From Ananas comosus (Eukaryota > Streptophyta > Magnoliopsida > Poales > Bromeliaceae): a DNA stretch of 64,000 nt. Of this stretch, positions 23,353 to 34,960 are shown in pieces (within the stretch, counting starts at the first letter, position 1; the number at the start of each line of letters is the position of its first letter). A model generated the notes under the pieces. That model was not told the DNA's origin. It did no database searches and saw only the letters and a program-made list of their open reading frames with translations. Where the stretch lies: assembly GCF_001540865.1 (NCBI RefSeq), contig NC_033626.1:11191446-11255445 (forward strand), read 5' to 3'. The translations under genes and the position numbers were made by a program.

Positions 23353-25134
23353 ATGGCGGCCCTCAAGGAACTCCTTCCTCCGGCGAAGTCGACCACCGTC
23401 TCCCACTACGACCATTCGAACGATCCATGGTTCAAGGAGAGGTACGGCTCCTCATCGGAGCAGACCGGCTCCTCCGTAATCAAACCTAACCCAGCCCCTC
23501 CGTATGGGAAGCGCTCTGGCTTCATCCCTCGGAGACCGGAGGATTTTGGCGATGGAGGTGCATTCCCTGAGATCCATGTGGCCCAGTACCCCTTCGGCAT
23601 GGGCCGGAAGGATGAGAGGCCCGGATCCAAGATCCTCCCCCTCACTGTCGATTCGAAGGGTAATGTCGCCTTCGATGCGGTCGTTAAGCAGAATGAGAAC
23701 GCCTCCAAGATCATCTACTCGCAGCATAAGGACCTCGTCCCGAAGATTGCGGCCGAGGACCAGAAGCAGTCGGAAGAGTATGACAAGGAAATTGAGGAGA
23801 CTACAGAGAGGACTAAAGCTGCTTTGGAGAAGATAGTCAACGTTAGGTTGAGCGCCGCGCAGCCGAAGAATGTCCCGACCCATAACTCGGAATCCAAGTT
23901 TATCAAGTACAAGCCTTCGCAGCAGTCTGCGGCTTTTAATTCGGGTGCAAAGGAGAGGATCATCAGGATGCTGGAGATGCCTGTGGACCCGCTTGAACCC
24001 CCGAAGTTCAAGCATAAGCGGGTCCCTAAGGCATCTGGGTCCCCACCTGTGCCCGTAATGCACTCGCCGCCTCGTCCTGTGACCGTAAAGGACCAGCAGG
24101 ATTGGAAAATCCCACCGTGTATTTCAAATTGGAAGAACCCTAAGGGTTATACGATCCCATTAGACAAGCGGCTGGCGGCTGACGGCCGGGGCCTACAGGA
24201 GGTGCAGATCAATGACAACTTCGCAAAGCTGTCAGAAGCATTGTACGTGGCGGAGCAGAAGGCTAGGGAGGCTGTTGCAATGCGGTCGAAGGTGCAGAGG
24301 GAGCTGATGATGAAGGAGAAGGACAGGAAGGAGCAGGAGCTCCGGGCTTTGGCCCAGAAGGCTCGCTCGGAGCGGACGGGCCTTGCACCTGCTCCGGCTG
24401 GTCCGGGTCTAGTTGATAGGAGCATGCCTGATGCTGGTGAGGTGGATGCAGAGCCCCCTCGAAGGGAAACGAGGGAGGAGAGGGAAGAGAGGCTTCAGAG
24501 GGATAAGATTCGCGAGGAGAGGAGGCGTGAGAGAGAGAGGGAGAGGAGGTTAGAAGCTAAAGATGCAGCGATGGGCAAGAAGAGTAAACTCACTAGGGAT
24601 AGGGATCGTGACGTTAGTGAGAAGGTTGCCCTTGGAATGGCGAACATCGGAGCTGGGCGTGGTGGGGAGGTTATGTATGATCAAAGGCTCTTTAACCAGG
24701 ACAAGGGAATGGACTCTGGGTTTGCTACTGAGGACCAATACAACATTTATGACAAGGGTCTTTTCACGACGCAGCCTACACTTTCTACGCTTTACAGGCC
24801 TAAGAAAGATGGGGATGAAGATATGTATGGTGCGGATGAGCAGCTGGAGAAGGTTCTCAAGACTGATAGGTTTAAGCCTGACAAGGCATTCTCGGGTGCT
24901 TCAGAGAGGCCATCTGGTAGCAAGAGAGACCGGCCAGTGGAGTTTGATAAACACGAGGAGAACGATCCTTTCGGTTTGGATCAGTTCTTGACTGAAGTGA
25001 AGAAGGGGAAGAAGGCTGTGGAGAAGATTGGTGGTGGAGGGACCATGAAAGCTAGTGCGGGTTCTTCAATGAGAGATGACCATGAGGGGGGAGGATCTGG
25101 AAGGACTCGTATTGCATTTGAAAGGGGGCGTTGA
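23353..25134 (+). CDS. SKIP: SNW/SKIP domain-containing protein
   Basis: SKIP (yeast Prp45, human SNW1) is a spliceosome component and transcription co-regulator acting in the nucleus. In plants it affects alternative splicing and, with the Paf1 complex, transcription of clock and flowering genes. The single-exon CDS gives 593 residues, close to the ~610 of the Arabidopsis protein. The N terminus has the family's MAALKELLPPAKST start. FIKYKPSQQ lies at residues 183-191. The signature SNWKNPKG at 258-265 sits in the SNW core, followed by PLDKRLAADGRG. A long Glu/Arg-rich charged region covers about 370-415. The C-terminal part has the RLFNQDKGMDSGFATEDQYNIYDKGLF-type block (only partly quoted here). 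The open frame extends 33 codons further upstream, but the ATG at 23353 matches the family start. Intronless coding sequence fits plant SKIP genes. Confidence 0.96.
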   Translation: MAALKELLPPAKSTTVSHYDHSNDPWFKERYGSSSEQTGSSVIKPNPAPPYGKRSGFIPRRPEDFGDGGAFPEIHVAQYPFGMGRKDERPGSKILPLTVDSKGNVAFDAVVKQNENASKIIYSQHKDLVPKIAAEDQKQSEEYDKEIEETTERTKAALEKIVNVRLSAAQPKNVPTHNSESKFIKYKPSQQSAAFNSGAKERIIRMLEMPVDPLEPPKFKHKRVPKASGSPPVPVMHSPPRPVTVKDQQDWKIPPCISNWKNPKGYTIPLDKRLAADGRGLQEVQINDNFAKLSEALYVAEQKAREAVAMRSKVQRELMMKEKDRKEQELRALAQKARSERTGLAPAPAGPGLVDRSMPDAGEVDAEPPRRETREEREERLQRDKIREERRRERERERRLEAKDAAMGKKSKLTRDRDRDVSEKVALGMANIGAGRGGEVMYDQRLFNQDKGMDSGFATEDQYNIYDKGLFTTQPTLSTLYRPKKDGDEDMYGADEQLEKVLKTDRFKPDKAFSGASERPSGSKRDRPVEFDKHEENDPFGLDQFLTEVKKGKKAVEKIGGGGTMKASAGSSMRDDHEGGGSGRTRIAFERGR

Positions 25135-26689
25135 GAAGTCTTTGTCAGGTCTAGATTTGCTTTTGCTGCTCCTATATAAAGGGCCTGAAATCGAGGAAAC
25201 TGTTTAAATAACGAAGATATGTTCTCCTATCTATGTTTTTGCATAGTTGTTGTAATCTTTTTAATGCTGTATCTTAAGAGATGAAACTCTCTTAAATGCT
25301 TTGATTTGGATGCTTCAAATTAAACTGTTGGAATTGCAAGCTTATAGGAAGTCAATATGTCATTTCAGTTTAACTGTTGATTTTCAGCTATGATTAGTAA
25401 AGGCAGCTTGTATGCTCTTAGCTAAGAGACACAAATCTGATGCAAAATGCATAATTTGTCTATTATTATTTGTGGTTAATTTCAGTGGTGCAAACATTAA
25501 TTTCTTGATATATGTTAGTGAAAGTTGTGTGTCAGACGTGGCATAGCTTGGTGAGATAATATCTAACATTTTGTTAGTTTTCTATTTTAGGATACTTGTG
25601 TCTTGAATTTACTGGGAGTAGTATTAGAGTAGAAGTTTGTATTTAAGAATTTTTCAATTCTCGTTCTTTTGTAGCATTCTTTTGGATGAAAATGGTGATG
25701 GTTGTAATGAATACCCTCTGGCAAAATTACTTTCTAGTTTAAAAATATGTAGTGTGGGTTTCCATCTCAGAAAATGAACATATTCTCACCATTTGTTTTG
25801 TGGCTCTATGAGAGTTGTGTGGATGCTTGATTTTTTGAGTTCTTGCTGGATTTCTAATGCTGATAGTTCGTTTCTCATAGCTGATTCGAGAACTTTTATT
25901 GAAGAATTCATGGTCACCTGCACTAGGAGATATGGAATTGTTACAATAAGGAATGAATTGAATTTGAAATTTTGGATAAAGTTGGGTGTGGCTTTTAGTA
26001 GCAACGACCATTAGCTAGTTGGCATGCTATGTTAATAGAAGTAATCATCTAAGAAGTTCCGAGGAGAGAAATCTGTGGCTTAGTATACTAAGCTGGCATG
26101 AAGATCATGATGAATAAAACACTCAGTTTGCTGTAATGACTGTTGAGTGAAATATATATTTTATTTACACTGTATATTGAGTTATGTATTCCCAGCGCAT
26201 CATCAATTAGATATTCTCCAGTTTTGAAGCTTTTAATATGTAGTACTTGTGCTGATACGTATTATCACGACAGTTGTTTTACAGTTCTTCAATGTTGAAG
26301 TTCTTCCCTTGATTTGCTCCTTTATTCTAGCTCTTACAGCATATTGTGATATCATGACTCGTAAATGTCATTTTGCTTAGTGTTTTGTTGTTACAGTTGG
26401 AACAAGTTAGTATGCAGCTTGTTTTCTTATTTTTTATTTTTAAAAAAACCTGCTATTGCTTTGCTAGTTTACATTGTTTCTCTGACAGCTCGCTTGAAAG
26501 TGAAGTTTTGTCTTGAACATTTTTCATGCAGTTCAAAACACATCTATGAAGTTTCTTCCTCTTGCGGTTGCTACAGGGAATGTCACTTACGTGTCGGGTT
26601 TCTTTTTCTTTTCTTGCTTTTGTTTAATTTATTCCTTGAGGCTTTTAAGCTTATTTCATAACTTCCTTTGGATGTTCTTTTTGTTGCAG
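25135..26689. other. 3' flank of SKIP gene, no gene seen
   Basis: The SKIP 3'-UTR probably ends within the first 200-250 bp (AT-rich, TTGTAATC near 25250). The rest is AT-rich with no supportable gene, apart from possible upstream exons of the small frame at 26690. Confidence 0.35.
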
Positions 26690-27513
26690 TTGAAGGCACC
26701 AGGACTCCCTTGAAGTATGCAAAGTTTTTCGTAAGTGTAAGATACGTGCAACTCCTGTTTCTTTACTCATCCTTGATCATATGTGTACTATACTTAAGCT
26801 GTTCATTCTCTGAACTATGAAGTAAGTCCATTCTGCACTCATCTGCTATACATATCTAATGATTTATCCAGTAAATAGATAATTTCTAGTATATCACAGC
26901 AAATTGAGTCTGGCGACAAGTAGTTTAGTGATGTACATGAGTAGTTGTATTATTTGTTTTTGAAAGAGAAAGGTAACAAGCTATCCACTTATTCATTTTT
27001 TTTTTTTTAAATATGAAGGAATTAGATTTTGAACTTGAAGCCTCGGATACCAACTGACAAGACCTTAGCGAACTGCACTTGGTACGGTCAGTGATTGTTG
27101 TATTTTTTGTTTAGTAATTTCTTTTGAGCTGAGCTAATGACAACCTGAGCTCCAAAAAGAATTTGAATCAAGTCCTTTCTTATAAACCACTTGGTGTGTG
27201 ATGGAATTTCATCAGTAAATTTTGTCCCTGCTTCCTCTTCCCCAATGTATCATCCAATACTGTTGAAACATGCGCTTGTCCATCTGTTTCATCTACCGAG
27301 TTAAAGGGGAAAGTGCTAGATGGCATGCTTATATGGAGCTTTGTTTGTCTACTACTCTGCTGCTCTAATTAAAATATCGAGTACAGTTGTGTATGCGATT
27401 GAAAGTTTTACATCTAACTGTGCAATTTTCCTTACCTACAAAGCCAGATGGTTGAGATCTGGATTATAAAGTACGGCCGTCGGAAGTACGAGAAGCATTA
27501 CAAGAAGGCATGA
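26690..27513 (+). CDS. possible two last exons of a small basic protein
   Basis: Exon 26690-26730 follows a good acceptor (TTTTTGTTGCAG) and ends at a consensus donor (TTC/GTAAGT). Read from its third base it gives EGTRTPLKYAKFF. Exon 27448-27513 follows TACAAAGCCAG, is in matching phase and encodes 21 residues ending in KYGRRKYEKHYKKA and a stop. The combined peptide is strongly basic and aromatic. I do not recognise the family and could not find a phase-compatible upstream exon. It may be the C terminus of a short unannotated protein or chance. A SINE sits in the intron. Confidence 0.3.
26956..27096 (-). mobile_element. tRNA-type SINE, diverged copy
   Basis: Same order as the 21086 SINE on the minus strand (box B-like CAAGTTCAAAATC, then an A-rich region and tail). 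Flanked by GTTGTATT at 26944-26951 and 27097-27104, a likely target duplication. Its tail (plus strand AACAAGCTATCCACTTATTCATT) is even closer to the LINE tail than the other SINE copies. Confidence 0.6.
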
Positions 27514-27991
27514 TTATTTTAGTGGTCATCAGCTTTGACAAGTATACTCGTGTAAGTTTTATGTTCTGCAGTGCTCATTAATTTGGTTGATATCCTGTGG
27601 TAGCATGAGATCTGAGTTCGTGTAATAATATATTACTACCGTAGGGATCCGCGCGATGCGGCGGAAATTTTTTTCAGAAAAAACAATATAGAATACAAAA
27701 TATACATAAAAAAATTTACTATTTACCAATCCCAAAAGAAGATAGAAAATAAAATTTATTATTTATCCAGTGAAAGTTGAATGAATTTGAGTGTGCGATC
27801 TTGTCGCAGCCAAATGCAACTTTGAAAGATCCCAATATGAAATCATCTATGAAGTCACAGTATTATATACACTGTTTCGAAATATAATACTTAGTACTGA
27901 TAATAAAACAATACCATTTCTTACTCAATAATATAGTTCTTTCTTCGTCTGCCGCCTCTAAAGATTTTTGCAGCCCCTATTGGCCCCTTCC

Positions 27992-28336
27992 TTACCTCTC
28001 AATGGCCTTTTGCTCGTCCTGGGCGGCAAAGAATGAGAAGTCCGGAACACCGTCGGAGAGGTTGTTGTGACGTGAATCGAAGGGCGGCGCCATCTCTTCC
28101 GGCACAATGGCGGCGGCGATGACAGTGGCAGAGGAGGAGGGGACAATGGCGAGGCTGCAGACTTGGCGGAGGCACTCGAGGCGGAACTCGGCACCATGGT
28201 GGCAGGATTGCTCACGCTTGAGCTGCTTCTTATGCACCGTAACCTCATCTTTATGGCAAATCTTCTTAGGGTTCTCGTAGTTGTAAACGTTCAACCACTT
28301 TAGGGGTAGGATGTTGGGCCCTCCGTACTCTCTCAT
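27992..28336 (-). pseudogene. captured fragment resembling Cir_N/LENG1-like protein
   Basis: An open frame of 114 codons beginning MREYGGPNILPLKWLNVYNYE. It resembles the N-terminal Cir_N region of plant LENG1-like proteins (pattern NILPxKxWxVYN, then KxxxDE and a Lys/Arg/Glu-rich helix). Where that family has arginines this copy has Cys or His (for example around EQSCHHGAEFRLECLRQ), changes that arise from C-to-T decay at CpG. The frame stops soon after and has no downstream exons in place. It lies inside Helitron 1, so gene capture by the Helitron is the natural reading. Family assignment is from memory of the motif, not a search. Confidence 0.5.
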
Positions 28337-29402
28337 CTATCTAATCTCATCTCGTACGGACACAAAGCAAAGGGAAATTGAAAAAAAAAAAAATTGAGTA
28401 AATATAACAGAAGACAAATGATCATTAAAAAAGATAAAAGTAAATGTAATTTTTAAAAGAGAAAATGAAACGACTCAAATAAGACGAAAAGACAGTTGGA
28501 ACAACCAAAATAAATATAGCTTTTATGCAATGCATGGAATTATAACTATACTTTTTAATTTTTAAAATTAAAATAATTTAAAATTTAAAATTTAAAATTT
28601 AAATTGATTCTATTTCTTTAATTTAGTTTCCAATATTTACATGATCTCAAAACTACATTATCGAATAACATTTTGCTTAACTTAAAATATCTGAATTATT
28701 TTATAAAATTTATTGATTCAAAAAAAATATTTTATAAGGATGCATAGTATGGTTTAAGATCTAGTAAGTAATCGTGCACCGTACGAAATTGTAACGTCAA
28801 TATTTTCGTCTTAGATGTTGTCTTAAAAATGAATATGTAACTCTACCTTAACTTTAATTTATTCTTTTTCATATAATAATAAAATAATACGTGCATATAA
28901 AATAATAAACTATAATATTTTGAACTATAGTGTGTTAAATTCTTATCAAATTATTAGACATTAAGACTATTTAGAGGGTACATTATTTGTTTCTGCAACA
29001 ATATTTACTGGCCTTGAGTTGCATGAGAAATTAAGGATAGGAATTCTAATTCTTAGCATTAGAGCGAGGCAACTAATTTATTATATAATACAATAACAAT
29101 GCATTGAAAATGTTATTATCTTATAAATACTTAAAAAACAATGAAAGCATAATTTTAAAATTGTATATTTGCTAAAGAGAAGGAAGAAAAGCAAGATATT
29201 GAAAATTAAGAAGATTGGTACCTGCAGTTCTCTTCTCACCAATAGATAGTGATGATCAGAATTTACTAATAAAGTGCATATGAAAGAAAGAAGAAAGGGT
29301 GAAAAAAAATATAAAATATTAATTATAAGCATTATCTATGTACAATTTTTATATAGTATGAAGGTGTCAGCAATAAAAAAAAATCTTATTATAAGTATCA
29401 AC

Positions 29403-29848
29403 GGTGAGAAATGAGATTTAAAGAGTTAAAATGAAGAGCTGAGATTTAAATAGTGACCAAGTAATTTTAACTATAAAATTAAAGAGGCCAATAAACTTCA
29501 TTAAATGCTATTTTTTATGTATTAGGAAGTTTAAAAATCTAATACAACTTGTAACGGAAGCTAATTAAGACTCTTTGATTCAGTTTTTATTTAGTACATA
29601 AATGAGAGAGAGAGTAAACATGGTGAGAAATGAGATTTAAAGAATCAAAATGAAGAGTTGAGATTTAAATAGTGGCCAAGTGATTTTAACTATAAAATTA
29701 AGGAGGCCAGTAAAATTCATTCAAGGTTGTTTTTTATGCGTTAGGAAGTTCAAAAAATCCAATACAGCTTGTAACGGAAGCTAATTAAGATTACTAAATG
29801 AGTCTTTGATTTAGTTTTTATTTGGTACATAAATGAGAGGGAGAGTAG
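29403..29848. repeat. tandem duplication inside Helitron 1
   Basis: Two ~215-bp copies (29403-29616 and 29622-29848, offset 219 bp) share GGTGAGAAATGAGATTTAAA at the start and CTTGTAACGGAAGCTAATTA before a GA-rich end. Non-coding. Confidence 0.75.
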
Positions 29849-30147
29849 ATGGGCTATATCAAAGAAAAAAAAAGATAAAAAATTGCGAAAAAATGTGGTT
29901 GCGTCACATCAGCTTTAGATATCGGGGATTAATATAGATGTATAAATGTATAAATTATTTTGTCACTGAATATTATGAAAATATGATTTGAAACATGCAA
30001 AAAAACAACTAACACGCACTTGGTGGTCTTTATGTTTGACAATTTTTGCTTCCTTTATGTGCATTTTATTGTTTCTTTGGAGTTGTAGGAAATGGTTATA
30101 TTCATCTTCTCTGATATTAGGATGTAACACTAGTTAAACTTTATACT

Positions 30148-33100
30148 AAACTTGAAATCAAAAGCCGTTCCTTCGTCGAGCCACGTGGCGTTTCTTTTAT
30201 ATAGATTTTCTCTCTCTCCCTCACGGGGTCTTTCTCCTTCACAAGGACTCACATGGGCTATGTTCTAGGGGGATGCGTGTGCTTCTTTTGCACATTCTCT
30301 CTCCAATTAAAAATCTAATATGTTTCCTCTCTCTCTATAATTTTTTCTAACCCAACACGCACACACACAAAAATAAATTTTAACATATATAATTTCACCT
30401 AGAGTAGTTTGCTAATTATTTTATGCTGCTTGAACTTTGCTGGCTTGTGTAAATTTCAGTTTTTTTGATGAATTTTCTTTGCTGCATTTGTTTTGATTTA
30501 ATTAAGTAAAAAAAATCATCAAAAAAGGGTATTCCGTCATTAAGTCACGTCGCCTGTTTCATTAAATCTGAAGTTTTAGTTACTGTTAATATAGTTACGG
30601 GACTTGAACATTACCGGTCTGCTTAAATTTTAGATTTTTTTATGATTTTTTTTGCTGCTGTGGTTTTCATTTGGCGAAGAAAAAAAAAATTCATCAAAAA
30701 AAGGTCGTTCCGTCATTAAGTGACGTCGCCTCTTTTACAAAATCTCAAGTTGTAGTTACTGTTAATATATTATGTGGCGTTCCTTTATTCAGCTACGACC
30801 TTTTTTTTCATATGAGTTTCTGTGCGTGCATTAATTTTCTCTCTCTCTCTCTCTCTCACACATACATGGTCTCTATCTCCCTTTCGAATGGCCTCACATG
30901 GGATCTATGTCCACAGGGGATGTATGTGCCCCTTTGACACCTCTCTCTCCAACTAAAACTCTCACCTCTCCCTCTCTCTTCCCTCTTTCCTAACAATTCT
31001 TCCTAAGTGATCTCTACCCAACAGAACTTTCATGTCGCCCTATCTCTCTCCTCTCTCTCTCTAAAATTTCTTTTGATCTCATCTCGGGCACACGCACAAA
31101 GTAGGTGGAGGAAAAAGAAAAAAAAAAGAAGGGAGAGAATTAGTAAAAAGAGGGTCAAGAAAGGGAGAGGATTAATTTGCTTACAATTTTGTCCTTCACT
31201 TGCGCAAAATTGTTTTAAGCTGTTTTCCTGTTTTCGCATTTAGTGCCTGGTTTAATTTTACTTTTTTTTTTGCGAAATTGTTATTTAAATTTGTTTTGAT
31301 TTGGTTAAGAAAAAGATTTGATCGGAATTCTAAACGATGGCGAACCTATTGTCAACGGATAGTTTTTTTTTCCCACCTTTTGTTTCAACTGTAGCACCTT
31401 TCTTTAGTTTCTTTAATTTAATCTTTGAGCACAATTGACAACTCAAAAAAAATTTTACTTCCTTCTTCCTGCGAGATCCAAAGAGGCAGTTTATATCGTC
31501 GGAAAGATTAAAAGTACACCCAGTTAAATTTGTGCAGTGAATTATAAAGTGATTTCATCTGAAAGAAAAATCAGAATCGGCACAGTCGGGCCGTGCGGGC
31601 TTGAATTCGAAGATGAACTTAAACTTCAAGAACCATGCTGTTCCTTCGTCGAGCCACGTGCCTTTCTTTTATATGGGTTTTCTCTCTCTCCCTCACATGG
31701 TCTCTCTTTTCCAATCACATGGACTCACATGGCCTATGTTCAACGGGGATGCATGTGCCTCTTTTGCACATTCTCTCTCAAATTAAAAATCTAATCTCTT
31801 CCCTTTCTCTCTATAATTTTTTCTAACCCAACACACACACAAAAAAATAAATTTTCACTTATTTAATTTCACCTAGAGTAGTTTGCTAATTATTTTATGC
31901 TGCTTGAACTTTGCTGGCCTGCTTAAATTTTAGTTTTTTTTTATTAAAGTTTTTTGCTACATTTGTTTTGATTTGATTGAATAAAACAAATCAGTAAAAA
32001 ATGGTGTTCCGTCATTAAGTCACGTCGCCTGTTTCATTAAATCTAAAGTTTTAGTCATTTTTAATATAGTTACGCAACTTGAACATTGCCGGTCTGCTTA
32101 AATTTTAGGTTTTGATTTGATTGAGTAAAAAAAAATCATCAAAAAAATGATGTTCCGTCATTAAGTCACGTCACCTTTTTCATTAAAGCTAAGTTTTAGT
32201 TACTGTTAATATAGTTACACGACTTGAACATTGTCGGCCTGCTTAAATTTTAGGCCTTTTCATGGATTTTGTTGCTGTTGTGGTTTTGATTTAGTGAAGA
32301 AAAAAAAATTCATCAAAAAAATAGAGTTCCGTTATTAAGTGATGTCGCCTCTTTTATAAAATCTGACGTTTTAATTACTGTTAATATATTATGTGGCGTT
32401 CCTTCATTCAGCTATGGCCTCTTTTTTTCATATAAGTTTCCGTGCGTGTATTAATTTTCTCTCTCTCTCTCTCTCACACATACATGGTTTCTATCTTCCT
32501 TTCGAATGGCCTCACATGGGATCTATGTCCATAGGGGATGTATGTGCCCCTTTGACACCTCTCTCTCCAACTAAAACTCTTACCTCTCCCTCTCTCTTCC
32601 CTATTTCCCAACAATTCTTCCTAAGTGATCTCTACTCAACAGAACTTTCATGTCGCTCTATCTCTTCCCTTTCTCTCTACAATTTCTTTTGGTCTCATCT
32701 CGAGCACACGCACAAAGTAGGTAGAGGAAAAAGGAAAAAAAAAAAGGAGGGAGAGAATTAGTAAAAAAAGGGTCAAGAAATGGAGAGGATTAATTTGCTT
32801 ACAATGTTGTCCCCCACTTGCGTAAAATTGTTTTAAGCTGTTTTCTGTTTTCACATTTAGTGCCTAGTTTAATTTTACTTTTTTTTTTGCGAAATTGTTA
32901 TGTAAATTTGTTTTGATTTGGTTAAGAAAAAGATTTGATTGGAATTCTAAACGATGGCGAACTCATTGTCAACAGATAGTTTTTTTTTCTACCTTTTGTT
33001 TCAGCTTTAGCACAATTCTTTAGTTTCTTTTATTTAATCTTTGAGCACAATTGACAACTCAAAAAAAATTTTACTTCCTTCTTTCTGCAGGATCTAAAGA

Positions 33101-34960
33101 GGCAGTTTATATCGTCGGGAAGATTAAAAGTATACCCAATTAAATTTGTGCAATGAATTGTAGAGTGATTTCATCTGAAAAAAAAAAATCAGAATCGGCA
33201 TAGTTGGGCCATCCGGGCTTGAATCGAAGATGAGCTTAAACTTCAAGAACCAAGCCGTTCTTTTGTCGAGCCACGTGGCCTTTCTTTTATATGGATTTTC
33301 TTTCTCTCCCTCATATGGTCTCTCTCTTCCAATCACATGGACTCACATGGCCTATGTTCAAAGGGGATGCATGTGCCTCTTTTGCACCTTCTCTCTCAAA
33401 TTAAAAATCTAATCTCTGCCCTCTCTCTCTATAATTTTTTCTAACCCAACACACACACACACACAAAAATAAATTTTCACTTATTTAATTTCACCTAGAG
33501 TAGTTTGCTAATTATTTTATGCTACTTGAACTTTGCTGGCCTGCTTAAATTTCAGCTTTTTTTATGAATTTTTTTTGCTACATTTGTTTTGATTTGATTA
33601 AGTAAAACAAATCAACAAAAAAATGGCGTTCCGTCATTAAGTCACGTCGCCTGTTTCATTAAATCTAAAGTTTTAGTCACTGTTAATATACTTACGTGAC
33701 TTGAACATTGCCGGTCTGCTTAAATTTTAGATTTTGATTTGATTGAGTAAAAAAAAATCATCAAAAAAACGGTATTCTGTCATTAAGTCACGTCGTCTGT
33801 TTCATTAAATCTAAAGTTTTAGTTACTGTTAATATAGTTACGCGACTTGAACATTGTCGGTCTACTTAAATTTTAGGTTTTTTCATGCTGTGGTATTGAT
33901 TTAGAGAAGAAAAAAAAATTCATCAAAAAAATAGCGTTGCGTCATTAAGTGATGTCGCCTCTTTTATAAAATCTGACGTTTTAGTTACTGTTAATATATT
34001 ATGTGGTGTTCCTTCATTCAGCTACGATCTCTTTTTTTCATATAAGTTTCTGTGTGTGTATTAATTTTCTCTCTCTCACACACACACATACATGGTCTCT
34101 ATCTTCCTTTCGAATGGCCTCACATGGGATCTATATCCACAGGGGATGTATGTGCCCCTTTGACACCTCTCTCTTCAACTAAAACTCTCACCTCTCCCTC
34201 GATCTCTCTTCCCTCTTTCCCAACAATTCTTCCTAACCGATCTCTACCCAATAAAACTTTCATGTCTCCCTATCTCTCCCCTCTCTTTCTCTGCAATTTC
34301 TTTTGATCTCATCTCGGGCACACACACAAAGTAGCTGGAGGAAAAAGAAAAAAAAGGAGGGAGAGAATTAGTAAAAAGAGGGTCAAGAAAGGGAGAGGAT
34401 TAATTTGCTTACAATTTTGTCCTCCACTTGCGCAAAATTGTTTTAAGCTGTTTTCCTTTTTTCGCATTTAGTGCATGGTTTAATTTTACTTTTTTTGGGC
34501 GAAATTATTATGTAAATTTGTTTTGATTTGGTTAAGAAAAAGATTTAATTGGAATTCTAAACGATGGCGAAACCATTGTCAACGGCGGCGGCGGAGGGCG
34601 CAGAGGGAATGACTTGGGGCTGCCGTAGTTTTTTTTCCTACCTTTTGTTTCAGCTTTGGCACCTTTCTTTAGTTTCTTTTATTTTTAGAGCTTTTAATCT
34701 TTAAGCACAATTGACAAATCATAAAATTTTTTCCTTCCTTCTTCCTGCAGGATCTAAAGAGGCAGTTTATATAGTCGGGAAGATTAAAAGTACACCCAAG
34801 TAAATTTGTGCAGTGAATTGTAGAGTGATTTCATCAGCAAAAAAAAAAATCTAAATCGGCACAGTCATGATGGAAATTGGATGCCATGTTTGCAGTAGCC
34901 GTGCGGGCTTGAATTCGAAGATGAACTTAGACTTCAAGAACCACATGATACACGCTCAGA
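30148..34960 (+). repeat. ~1.6-kb higher-order tandem array
   Basis: Three large units. Phase marker CTTCGTCGAGCCACGTG (first two units; third begins TTTTGTCGAG) falls at 30171, 31644 and 33261, so the first two unit lengths are 1473 and 1617 bp. A second marker, ATGGCGAA near TAAACGATGG, falls at 31337, 32954 and 34564 (spacings 1617 and 1610). Within each unit a 145-175-bp subrepeat built on TTCCGTCATTAAGTCACGTC recurs: twice in unit 1 (about 30532 and 30709), three times in unit 2 (32008, 32154, 32329) and three in unit 3 (33630, 33776, 33949). CT-rich tracts before ATACATGGT and a splice-acceptor-like CTTCCTGCAG/GATCTAAAG also recur. No long open frame is conserved. Confidence 0.85.

Larger units (their letters stand above)
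27636..29938 (-). mobile_element. non-autonomous Helitron 1 with captured gene fragment
   Basis: On the minus strand the left border is a Helitron-like 3' end. CCGCCGCATCGCGCGG forms the short GC hairpin, followed by ATCCCTACGGTAG and then host T (GTAG instead of the usual CTAG). At the other border the minus strand starts TCTATATTAATCCCCGATAT directly after a host A, as expected for insertion between A and T. No target duplication is expected. The length is about 2.3 kb. It has no Rep/helicase. The interior contains a decayed gene fragment (27992-28336) and a ~219-bp tandem duplication (29403-29848). Confidence 0.6.

Noticed and set aside
23452..25000. Long frames overlapping SKIP on both strands (up to 203 codons)
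   Set aside because: They are shadows of the GC-rich SKIP coding sequence and have no domain of their own.
26546..26592. A first exon (MKFLPLAVATG...) for the small frame at 26690
   Set aside because: None of its possible GT donors gives the phase needed by the next exon; every join tried leads to a stop.
30390..34306. Repeated 60-120-codon frames in the array (MVSISLSNGL..., SLSLSH...)
   Set aside because: They come from CT-rich tracts, shift frame between units and show no conservation of protein over DNA.
30148..34960. CRISPR array or centromeric satellite
   Set aside because: Units are far too long for CRISPR and this is plant nuclear DNA; only three to four units bounded by a Helitron end, so not a centromeric satellite.
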